Source: Streptomyces sp. NBC_00287
Lineage (GTDB): Bacteria > Actinomycetota > Actinomycetes > Streptomycetales > Streptomycetaceae
Direction: 5' to 3'
Length of the DNA stretch: 64,000 nucleotides
NCBI RefSeq assembly: GCF_036173105.1
Contig: NZ_CP108053.1
Coordinates: forward strand, 5,580,001 to 5,644,000
Notes under the pieces: generated by a model
Database searches by the model: none
What the model saw: the letters and a program-made list of their open reading frames with translations, nothing else
What the model was told of the DNA's origin: nothing
Made by a program: the position numbers and the translations under genes
Shown here: piece by piece, positions 23,994 to 30,864 of the stretch
Position numbering within the stretch: the first letter of the stretch is position 1
Layout: every line of letters starts with the position of its first letter

Positions 23994-25202
23994 CTACCCC
24001 TTCTCCGGCACCCGGTCGCGCCACGGCAGCTCGGCCGTCACCGTGGTCGGGCCGCCCTGCGGGGAGTCGATGACGAACAGCCCGTCCACGGCCCCGAGCC
24101 GGTCCGCGAGCCCGCGCATCCCCGTACCGCCGTCCAGCCGCGCGCCCCCGCGCCCGTCGTCCCATACCTGGAGCAGCAGCCGGTCGTCCGACCGCCACAC
24201 CTCGATCGAGGCGGTGCGGGCCGCGCTGTGCTTGCTGATGTTCTGCAGCAGCTCCGAGACGGTGAAGTAGGCGATGCCCTCGATGGCCGCGGCCGGCCGC
24301 GCGCCCAGATCGACGGTCACCTTCACCGGAACCGTGCACCGCGAGGCGACCGACGACAGCGCGGCATCCAGCCCCCGGTCGGTGAGCACCGCCGGATGGA
24401 TCCCGCGCGCGAGATCCCGCAACTCCTGCAGCGCGAGCTTCACCTCACCGTGCGCCTCCGCGATCATCGAGGCGGCGTAGTCCGGGTCCTCCAGAAGCTT
24501 CTCCTTGGCCAGGCCGAGCCCCATGGCCAGCGCCACCAGGCGGGCCTGCGCCCCGTCGTGCAGATCGCGCTCGATGCGCCGCAGATCGGCGGCGGCCGTA
24601 TCGACCACCACCCCCCGGTCGGACTCCAGCTCGGCGATACGACGCTCCAGCTCGTCCGAGGGCGACAGCAGCCCCCGTACCATCGCCCGGTCCGCGTTCG
24701 TCAGACCCCGCGCAATGAACGGCAGCACCGGCCACAGCACGAACAGCGAGGTCAGCGTGATGGTGAAGGTGAGAATCCCCCAGGGCAGCCGGATGAAGTC
24801 GTACAGCACCGTCCGCCAGCCCACCGGGTCCTTCAACATCAGCCAGAGCTGCGCGAAGAAGCCGTTCCGGCTGCCGCGCAGCCTGAGCGGGCTCGGCTCG
24901 TCCACCCGCACCCCGAGCAGCGCCCGGGCGCGCGCCCGCTCCAGCTTGCCCAGCTGCCGCGCGCCCATCAGCCCCGCCGCCAGCAGCGGGAAGCCGACCA
25001 CCGTGACCGTCAGTCCGGCCCCGGTGAACAGCATCGTCGCGACATAGACGAAGCCGAACAGCGCCATCGGGAGGTTCGCCAGAAGGTGCGCGATCTCCTT
25101 CCAGGTGTGCCGGTCATAGGCGAAACGAGCCGGCGGCAGCCGGTCGCTGTCGGCTGCGTCGGCCCTGTGGGCGCGGTTCGGTGACGGGTGGCGTTCGGTC
25201 AT
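23994..25202 (-). CDS. Sensor histidine kinase (HisKA_3 type), second of a tandem pair
   Basis: This 402-residue paralogue of the neighbouring kinase has the same architecture: a multi-helix sensor from about residue 30, the DHp motif RRIERDLHDGAQARL, and N-box ELLQNISKHS. The G-region WDDGRGG departs from the usual DNGxG, which may alter ATP binding. The ATG at 25202 is favoured because residues upstream of it look untranslated; no ribosome-binding site precedes it, so the message may be leaderless. It is the first gene of the kinase-kinase-regulator group and divergent from the nuo cluster, 218 bases away. Confidence 0.9.
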   Translation of the reverse strand: MTERHPSPNRAHRADAADSDRLPPARFAYDRHTWKEIAHLLANLPMALFGFVYVATMLFTGAGLTVTVVGFPLLAAGLMGARQLGKLERARARALLGVRVDEPSPLRLRGSRNGFFAQLWLMLKDPVGWRTVLYDFIRLPWGILTFTITLTSLFVLWPVLPFIARGLTNADRAMVRGLLSPSDELERRIAELESDRGVVVDTAAADLRRIERDLHDGAQARLVALAMGLGLAKEKLLEDPDYAASMIAEAHGEVKLALQELRDLARGIHPAVLTDRGLDAALSSVASRCTVPVKVTVDLGARPAAAIEGIAYFTVSELLQNISKHSAARTASIEVWRSDDRLLLQVWDDGRGGARLDGGTGMRGLADRLGAVDGLFVIDSPQGGPTTVTAELPWRDRVPEKG

Positions 25203-25303
25203 ATGGGCTAGCGTGCCGGTCGAGAGGCGCTCGCGCCATGAGGCGGACCGCCGCCCTCCCCTGGGGAAAACCCCACCTGCGCCCCACAAGCCATGACAGG
25301 CCG

Positions 25304-25332
25304 CTTACGCTCGCTTTAGCAGGGCCTAGACT
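25304..25332 (+). promoter_or_regulatory. Candidate promoter of the nuo cluster
   Basis: CTTACG (25304-25309) and TAGACT (25327-25332) are spaced by 17 bases. TAGACT matches well the -10 consensus of vegetative streptomycete promoters. It would start transcription near 25339, about 80 bases before nuoA. Confidence 0.55.
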
Positions 25333-25344
25333 CCCGTGCGTAGA

Positions 25345-25381
25345 GATCGTCGAATAGATCGTCGAACTTTGGATCGTCGAA
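25345..25381 (+). repeat. Three GATCGTCGAA direct repeats in the nuo leader
   Basis: The decamer occurs exactly at 25345-25354, 25357-25366 and 25372-25381, with centre spacings of 12 and 15 bases, just downstream of the predicted start site. It could be a regulator-binding array, perhaps for the adjacent two-component system, or chance duplication. Confidence 0.6.
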
Positions 25382-25419
25382 CGGCTGTGTTCACTGAGGT
25401 CAGGGAGCGAGGGACGGAC

Positions 25420-25839
25420 GTGCCGGAAACGACCGTCGTCGTCGCGGCGGACAAGGGTGTCGTCGTCTCGGCGGAGTACTTCCAGTCCTACTCGGTCGTG
25501 GGACTGCTCGCCTTGGTCGGCGTGCTGTTCGTCGCGGTCGCCTTCGGGGCTGGGCGCCTGCTGCGGCCCGTGGTGCCGACGCCCGAGAAACTGCTGACGT
25601 ACGAGTGCGGAGTCGACCCCGTCGGCGAGGGCTGGGCCCACACCCAGGTCCGCTATTACGTCTATGCCTTTCTGTACGTGATCTTCGCTGTCGACTCGAT
25701 CTTCCTGTTCCCCTGGGCGACGGTCTTCGCCGCGCCCGGCTACGGCGCCACCACCCTCGTCGAGATGTTCATCTTCCTCGGCTTCCTGGCCGTGGGTCTG
25801 CTGTACGCATACAAGAAGGGCGTCCTGTCATGGACGTGA
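25420..25839 (+). CDS. nuoA: Complex I subunit A (partial second nuo cluster)
   Basis: This 139-residue membrane subunit has three helices. Hallmarks are the loop EKLLTYECGVDPVGEGWAHT, containing the conserved cysteine that in NuoA lies near the quinone channel, and YVIFAVDSIFLFPWATVF with its conserved Asp. The GTG at 25420 is chosen from the length and N-terminus of homologues; the preceding in-frame codons lie in the repeat-rich leader. It overlaps nuoB by 10 bases. It is part of the ten-gene unit lacking nuoD-G. Confidence 0.9.
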   Translation: MPETTVVVAADKGVVVSAEYFQSYSVVGLLALVGVLFVAVAFGAGRLLRPVVPTPEKLLTYECGVDPVGEGWAHTQVRYYVYAFLYVIFAVDSIFLFPWATVFAAPGYGATTLVEMFIFLGFLAVGLLYAYKKGVLSWT

Positions 25840-26936
25840 CCCCCTCCTCTTCCGAGCCCGTGCTGCTGCCGGAGCCGAAGCGGCTGGGCGCGCTCGCTCG
25901 CCTTGCGCCCGAGCCGATGAAGGTCGTCCTGAACTGGGGCCGCCGCTACTCGCTCTGGGTCTTCAACTTCGGCCTCGCCTGCTGCGCGATCGAATTCATC
26001 GCGGCGTCGATGGCCCGCCACGACTTCATCCGCCTCGGCGTGATCCCCTTCGCGCCGGGCCCCCGCCAGGCCGACCTGATGATCGTCTCCGGCACGGTCA
26101 CCGACAAGATGGCACCCGCGGTGAAGCGCCTGTACGAGCAGATGCCCGAGCCGAAATACGTCATTTCCTTCGGCGCTTGCAGCAACTGCGGCGGTCCGTA
26201 CTGGGACTCGTACGCGGTGACCAAGGGCGTCGACCAGATCATCCCGGTGGACGTCTACGTACCCGGCTGCCCGCCACGCCCCGAGGCGCTGCTCCAGGGG
26301 ATCCTGAAACTCCAGGAGAAGATCGCCCGGGAGTCGCTGGGGGAGCGGTACGGGGTGGCACGCCCTTCGGCGGCGGCTTTGCAGAGTGGGTTGGTGGAGG
26401 GGCCGCGGTCGGAGTCGGGGCCGGGGGCCGGGTCGGGCGCGGGTTCGACTGTGGCTTCGGCTTCGGGTTCCGCTACGGGTTCGGCTTCGAGTTCCGGTAT
26501 GGCTTCGGCTGCGGCGAATGGGTCGGCGGCGGCTGGGTCTGAAGCGGCTCCTTCTGATTCGGTCAACGGATCGGCTGCGGGGTCTGGTTCCCGATCGGCG
26601 GCGGGTCCTGGATCGGGTTCGGAGTCCGGGTCGGGTTCGGGCTCCGGGTCTGCGGCTGGCTCTGATTCGGTCAACGGATCGGCTGGGGGCTCTGGTTCCC
26701 GGTCGGCGGCGGATTCTGGTTCGGGTGATGGATCGGCTTCCGGCTCCGGCTCGGCCAACGGATCGACTGACGACTCCGGTTCGGCTGTCGGCTCGACCAA
26801 CGGGTCGGCTTCCGGCTCGGGTTCGACCAGCAGCTCCGGCTCGGGTTCGACTACCGGTTCCGGCTCCGGTTCGGCTGCCGGTTCAGGCTCCGGCTCCGGT
26901 TCGGGCGAGGCTTCCGACACGGGGGAGGAGAGATGA
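25830..26936 (+). CDS. nuoB: Complex I subunit B with long Ser/Gly-rich tail
   Basis: Residues 1-170 form a complete NuoB with the four N2-cluster cysteines: Cys51-Cys52 (in LACCAIEF), Cys117 (in FGACSNC) and Cys147 (in VPGCPPR). These spacings match E. coli NuoB. The next 195 or so residues are low complexity, dominated by Ser, Gly and Ala, with repeated SGSGSG and a duplicated segment around DSVNGSA. Standard NuoB is 160-220 residues, so the tail is an unusual addition. N2 normally hands electrons to quinone together with NuoD, which is missing from the cluster. The stop overlaps the nuoC start (ATGA). Confidence 0.93.
   Translation: MDVTPSSSEPVLLPEPKRLGALARLAPEPMKVVLNWGRRYSLWVFNFGLACCAIEFIAASMARHDFIRLGVIPFAPGPRQADLMIVSGTVTDKMAPAVKRLYEQMPEPKYVISFGACSNCGGPYWDSYAVTKGVDQIIPVDVYVPGCPPRPEALLQGILKLQEKIARESLGERYGVARPSAAALQSGLVEGPRSESGPGAGSGAGSTVASASGSATGSASSSGMASAAANGSAAAGSEAAPSDSVNGSAAGSGSRSAAGPGSGSESGSGSGSGSAAGSDSVNGSAGGSGSRSAADSGSGDGSASGSGSANGSTDDSGSAVGSTNGSASGSGSTSSSGSGSTTGSGSGSAAGSGSGSGSGEASDTGEER
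26553..26712 (+). repeat. Direct repeat of about 52 bp within the NuoB tail
   Basis: The segment 26553-26604 is repeated at 26661-26712 with few changes (both begin TCTGATTCGGTCAACGGATC), 108 bases apart. It lies inside the Ser/Gly-coding stretch. That stretch uses TCG, GGT, TCT and GCT codons more freely than the flanking genes and looks expanded by slippage or recombination. Confidence 0.85.
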
Positions 26937-28312
26937 GCACGGTCGGCTGGCTGCCCGCCCCCGTCGAGGAACTCTTCGGCGCGGAGGCCACCGCCGAGGA
27001 GTCCTACGAGGTCCTGACCGTCGACGTCCCGCCGGCGTCCTGGACCGCGGCGCTCCGTACGGCACGTGACGAGCTGGGCTGCACGTACTTCGACTGGCTG
27101 AGCGCTGTCGACGAACCCGGCACGGGCTTCCGGGTCGCCGCCCACGTGGCCGCCCTGGCCCCGGTACGCCGACTGCTGCTGCGCACGACGGTGCCGCACG
27201 AGGCTCCGGTACTGGAGTCCGCGGTCACGGTCTACGCAGGCGCGGCCTGGCACGAACGCGAGACGCACGAGATGTTCGGCGTCACCTTCGAAGGCCACCC
27301 GGCCCTGGACCACCTCCTCCTCCCGGAGACTTTCGAGGGCCACCCCCTGCGCAAGGACTTCGTCCTGGCAGCCCGGGTCACCAAGGCCTGGCCCGGCGCG
27401 AAGGAACCGGGCGAGTCCGAACACGGCGGCCCCAAGCGCCGCCAGATGCTTCCCCCCGGCGTCCCCGACCCGAACGAGTGGGGCCCGCTGAAGGGCCAAC
27501 TCCCGCCTGCCCCGGCCCGCCCGGCGCGGGGTGCGGGTCGCGCCGCGGGCGAACGTCCGACGCGAGCTGCGGGTGCGGCTGCCGGGGAGCGTCCGGTACG
27601 CCGTGCCCGGTCGGCTTCGGAAGGCTCCGCAAGCCAGGCCGCGGCGGCCGGTACGGCGGCACCTTCGGCGGAGGGCGCCCCCGCGGCGACTCCCCCGCGT
27701 CGAACGCGCAGCGCGAGCGAGGGCTCGGCGAGTCAGCAGGCGGGTACGGCGGCGGCCGGGACTACCGGTCCGGGGACCGGCGCCGCGGCCCCACGCCGGT
27801 CCCGCAGCGCGAGCGAGGGCTCCGCTTCCCAGCACACCCAGCCCTCGGCGGCCGAGGACACGCCCGCTGAGCCGCCCAGGACCCCCCGCAGCACGGACGC
27901 CCCCTGGCACGACGCCCGCCCGGCCTTCGAGGAACCGGCCGCGAAGGAGCCGACGCCGACGGATGAGCAGGCGCCTGAGGATGCCGGGGCGCCGACGGGC
28001 GAGCCGACACCGGCGGCCGAGAGCACGCCCGCCGAGCCGACGCCCCGCGAAGCCTCGACGCCCCCCGAAAGCTCGACGCCCACCAGCGCCCCGGCACCCT
28101 CCGAGGAACCGTCTCAGGCGGCGCCCCAGCCGGAACCGACGCCCGCCACCGAGGAGACCCCAGCGGCGCCCGAGCACGCCCGCGAGGACACCGCCGTACC
28201 CTCCGAGGCCCCCGAAGACTCCACCGAAGTCCACGACGCCCCGTCCGAAGCCCCCGAAGGCCCCTCCCAAGCCCCCGAAGACCCGAAGAACCCCGCTGGA
28301 GGCCCGCAGTGA
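26933..28312 (+). CDS. nuoC: Complex I subunit C with long proline/acidic tail
   Basis: Residues 1-185 form the 30-kDa subunit, with the family signature WHERETHEMFGVTFEGHPAL around residues 103-122 and the partner surface LRKDFVLAARVTKAWPG. The remaining 270 or so residues are predicted disordered. First comes a basic Ala/Arg-rich zone containing three copies of RR(A/T/S)RSASEGSASQ, then a Pro/Glu/Thr-rich zone to the end. Typical NuoC proteins are about 200-250 residues unless fused to NuoD; no NuoD sequence is present in the extension. It is coupled to nuoH by a GTGA overlap. Confidence 0.92.
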   Translation: MSTVGWLPAPVEELFGAEATAEESYEVLTVDVPPASWTAALRTARDELGCTYFDWLSAVDEPGTGFRVAAHVAALAPVRRLLLRTTVPHEAPVLESAVTVYAGAAWHERETHEMFGVTFEGHPALDHLLLPETFEGHPLRKDFVLAARVTKAWPGAKEPGESEHGGPKRRQMLPPGVPDPNEWGPLKGQLPPAPARPARGAGRAAGERPTRAAGAAAGERPVRRARSASEGSASQAAAAGTAAPSAEGAPAATPPRRTRSASEGSASQQAGTAAAGTTGPGTGAAAPRRSRSASEGSASQHTQPSAAEDTPAEPPRTPRSTDAPWHDARPAFEEPAAKEPTPTDEQAPEDAGAPTGEPTPAAESTPAEPTPREASTPPESSTPTSAPAPSEEPSQAAPQPEPTPATEETPAAPEHAREDTAVPSEAPEDSTEVHDAPSEAPEGPSQAPEDPKNPAGGPQ

Positions 28313-29277
28313 ACGACGCGCTTGACGTCACCCTGCGACTCCTCGTCGTGTTCGTCGTCTTCCTCACCTTCCCTCTGCTCATCGGCCAGACCGAGCACAA
28401 GGTGATGGCCCACATGCAGGGCCGCCTCGGCCCCATGTACGCCGGCGGCTTCCACGGCTGGGCCCAACTCGTCGCCGACGGTGTGAAGTTCGCGCAGAAG
28501 GAGGACGTGGTCCCGGCGGGCGCGGACCGCCGTATCTTCCAGCTCGCCCCCGCCGTAGCCCTGCTGCCGTACCTCCTCGTCCTCCTCGCCATCCCGATCG
28601 GCCCCGGTGAGGGTGCCGTCGGCGAGGTCATCGACGCGGGTGTCTTCTTCGTCCTGGCCGTGATGGGCGTGGGCGTCCTCGGCGCGCTGATGGCCGGCTG
28701 GGCCTCCGCCAACAAGTTCTCCCTCCTCGGCGGTCTGCGCACCGCCGCCCAGCTCCTCGCCTACGAACTCCCGATGCTCCTCGCCGCCGCCTCCGTCGCC
28801 ATGGCGGCCGGCACGGTCTCCCTGCCCGGCATCCTCGACGCCTTCGAGTGGTGGTGGCTGCCCTGGCAGATCGTCGGCGCGATCGTCTTCTTCGTCGCGG
28901 GCCTCGCCGAACTCCAGCGCCCGCCTTTCGATATGCCGGTCGCCGACTCGGAGATCATCTTCGGCGCGTACACCGAGTACACGGGTCTGCGTTTCGCCCT
29001 GTTCCTCCTTGCCGAGTACGCCGGAATCGTCGTCCTGTGCGGCCTGACCACCGTCCTCTTCCTGGGCGGCTGGCACGGCCCCTGGGGTGCCGACGGTCTC
29101 GGCTGGGTCTGGACCTTGCTGAAGACCGCCCTCCTCGCCTTCGTCGTGATCTGGCTGCGCGTCACCTACCCCCGGCTGCGCGAGGACCAGCTCCAGAAGC
29201 TCTCCTGGACCCTCCTCGTCCCCCTCGCCCTCGCCCAGATCGCTCTCACCGGCATCGTCAAGGTGGTGATCGAGTAA
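28309..29277 (+). CDS. nuoH: Complex I subunit H
   Basis: This 322-residue membrane subunit is at the junction of the arms, with eight or so helices. Conserved quinone-chamber elements include QTEHKVMAHMQGRLGPMYAG, the AELQRPPFDMPVADSEIIFG loop with TEYTGLRF, and the C-terminal WLRVTYPRLREDQL. These are intact enough to expect a quinone- or equivalent-binding role despite the absent NuoD. It ends in TAATG overlap with nuoI. Confidence 0.94.
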   Translation: MNDALDVTLRLLVVFVVFLTFPLLIGQTEHKVMAHMQGRLGPMYAGGFHGWAQLVADGVKFAQKEDVVPAGADRRIFQLAPAVALLPYLLVLLAIPIGPGEGAVGEVIDAGVFFVLAVMGVGVLGALMAGWASANKFSLLGGLRTAAQLLAYELPMLLAAASVAMAAGTVSLPGILDAFEWWWLPWQIVGAIVFFVAGLAELQRPPFDMPVADSEIIFGAYTEYTGLRFALFLLAEYAGIVVLCGLTTVLFLGGWHGPWGADGLGWVWTLLKTALLAFVVIWLRVTYPRLREDQLQKLSWTLLVPLALAQIALTGIVKVVIE

Positions 29278-29828
29278 TGGCCCCCATCCCCGGCTCCGGC
29301 CTCGCCAAGGGCCTGGCCGTCACCCTTCGCACGATGACGAAGAAGTCCGTCACCGCGCAGTACCCGGACGCCCAGCCCCACCTCCCGCCCCGCACCCGCG
29401 GAGTGATCGGCCTGTTCGAGGAGAACTGCACGGTCTGCATGCTGTGCGCCCGTGAGTGCCCCGACTGGTGCATCTACATCGACTCCCACAAGGAGACGAT
29501 CCCGGCCGCGGCCCCCGGCGGCCGCGAGCGCAGCCGCAATGTCCTCGACCGCTTCGCCATCGACTTCTCGCTCTGCATGTACTGCGGTATCTGCATCGAG
29601 GTCTGTCCTTTCGACGCGCTGTTCTGGTCCCCGGAGTTCGAGTACGCCGAGACCGACATCCTCGAGCTCACCCACGAGCGCGACAAGCTCCGCGAGTGGA
29701 TGTGGACCGTGCCGGCCCCGCCCGCCCTCGACCCCGCCGCGGAGGAGCCCAAGGAGATCGTTGCGGCCCGCAAGACCGCGGAGAAACTCGCCGCCGCCCA
29801 GTCCGAGCCCGAGGAGGGACAGGCGTGA
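29277..29828 (+). CDS. nuoI: Complex I subunit I (two 4Fe-4S clusters)
   Basis: This 183-residue ferredoxin-like subunit has two complete CxxCxxCxxxCP motifs, CTVCMLCARECP and CMYCGICIEVCP, for clusters N6a and N6b. With no NuoG in the cluster, NuoI is the outermost iron-sulfur subunit. It is therefore the natural docking point for an external donor such as ferredoxin, as proposed for cyanobacterial NDH-1 and archaeal relatives. The C-terminal 40 residues are acidic and Ala-rich. Confidence 0.95.
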   Translation: MAPIPGSGLAKGLAVTLRTMTKKSVTAQYPDAQPHLPPRTRGVIGLFEENCTVCMLCARECPDWCIYIDSHKETIPAAAPGGRERSRNVLDRFAIDFSLCMYCGICIEVCPFDALFWSPEFEYAETDILELTHERDKLREWMWTVPAPPALDPAAEEPKEIVAARKTAEKLAAAQSEPEEGQA

Positions 29829-30472
29829 TGCTCGCCGCGGACACCCACGGCTTCCTCTCCCCGACCGGCGTCGAGATCGCCTTCCTCCTCGTCGGCCTGG
29901 CCACTTTCGGCGCGGCCCTGGTCACCGTCACCACCCGGCAGTTGGTGCACGCCGCCCTGTGGCTCGTGGTCACCCTCGGCGGCCTTGCCGTCGAGTACCT
30001 CCTGCTCACCGCCGAGTTCATCGCCTGGGTGCAGGTCCTCATCTACGTCGGTTCCGTCGTCGTCCTCCTTCTGTTCGGTCTGATGCTCACCCGCGCCCCC
30101 ATCGGCCGCTCCCCGGACGCCGACTCCGGCAACCGCTGGGCCGCCCTCACGGTGGCCGTCACCGCCGCGGCGGCCCTGATCTGGGTGGTCGTCGACGCCT
30201 TCCGCACCACCTGGATCGACCTCGACGGCGCCCCCGCCGGCTCCACCGAGGTCACCGGCAAGGCCCTCTTCCAGAACTGGGTCCTCCCCTTCGAGGCCCT
30301 CTCCGTCCTCCTCCTCGCCGCCCTGGTCGGCGCGATCGTCCTGTCCCGCAAGGCGAAGGCGGAGTCGAGCTCTCCCCCCGTGAACTCCCGGGCCTCCGCC
30401 GGTGGTTCCCCACCCGCCCCGGATCACCCGGTCGAGGGACATCCCCCCACCGAGCAGGAAGGCGGCCGCTGA
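29828..30472 (+). CDS. nuoJ: Complex I subunit J
   Basis: This 214-residue membrane subunit has five helices, including the conserved third-helix region VEYLLLTAEFIAWVQVLIYV, whose pi-bulge links quinone and proton sites. The last 45 residues are a Ser/Pro-rich soluble tail, longer than in E. coli NuoJ. The start is either ATG 29828 or the GTG just before it (29825); both overlap the nuoI stop. It is followed by nuoK with a TGATG overlap. Confidence 0.92.
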   Translation: MLAADTHGFLSPTGVEIAFLLVGLATFGAALVTVTTRQLVHAALWLVVTLGGLAVEYLLLTAEFIAWVQVLIYVGSVVVLLLFGLMLTRAPIGRSPDADSGNRWAALTVAVTAAAALIWVVVDAFRTTWIDLDGAPAGSTEVTGKALFQNWVLPFEALSVLLLAALVGAIVLSRKAKAESSSPPVNSRASAGGSPPAPDHPVEGHPPTEQEGGR

Positions 30473-30864
30473 TGCACCTCGCCTACCCCGCCGTGCTCTC
30501 CGCCCTCCTCTTCTGCACGGGCCTCTACGGCGTCCTCGCCCGCCGCAACGCGATCCTGGTCCTGATGTCCGTCGAGCTCATGCTCAACGCCGTCAACCTC
30601 AACCTGGTCGCCTTCGACGTCTGGCTCAGCCGGACCGCCGAGGAGACCCTGCACTCCGGCCAGGCCCTGACCCTGTTCACCATCGCCATCGCCGCCGCCG
30701 AGATCGGCATCGGCCTGGCGATCGTCCTCGCCGTCTACCGCAACCGCGGCACCTCGGACATCGACAAGCTCCGCGACACCGCCGAGGGCCACGAGAGCGA
30801 GGCCCCCGCCGGCGAAGCGCCCGTCGACGAGCAGGCTGACGAGAAGGCTGAGGCCACCGCGTGA
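30472..30864 (+). CDS. nuoK: Complex I subunit K
   Basis: This 130-residue subunit has three helices. The two conserved membrane glutamates are present, in LMSVELMLNAVNLNL and in AIAAAEIGIGLAIVL. An acidic C-terminal extension of about 30 residues follows the last helix. It is coupled to nuoL by a GTGA overlap. Confidence 0.94.
   Translation: MHLAYPAVLSALLFCTGLYGVLARRNAILVLMSVELMLNAVNLNLVAFDVWLSRTAEETLHSGQALTLFTIAIAAAEIGIGLAIVLAVYRNRGTSDIDKLRDTAEGHESEAPAGEAPVDEQADEKAEATA

Noticed and set aside
27490..28312. Possibility that the NuoC extension is a degenerate NuoD (as in NuoCD fusions)
   Set aside because: The extension is low complexity and contains none of the 49-kDa subunit motifs; NuoD would also be about 400 residues.
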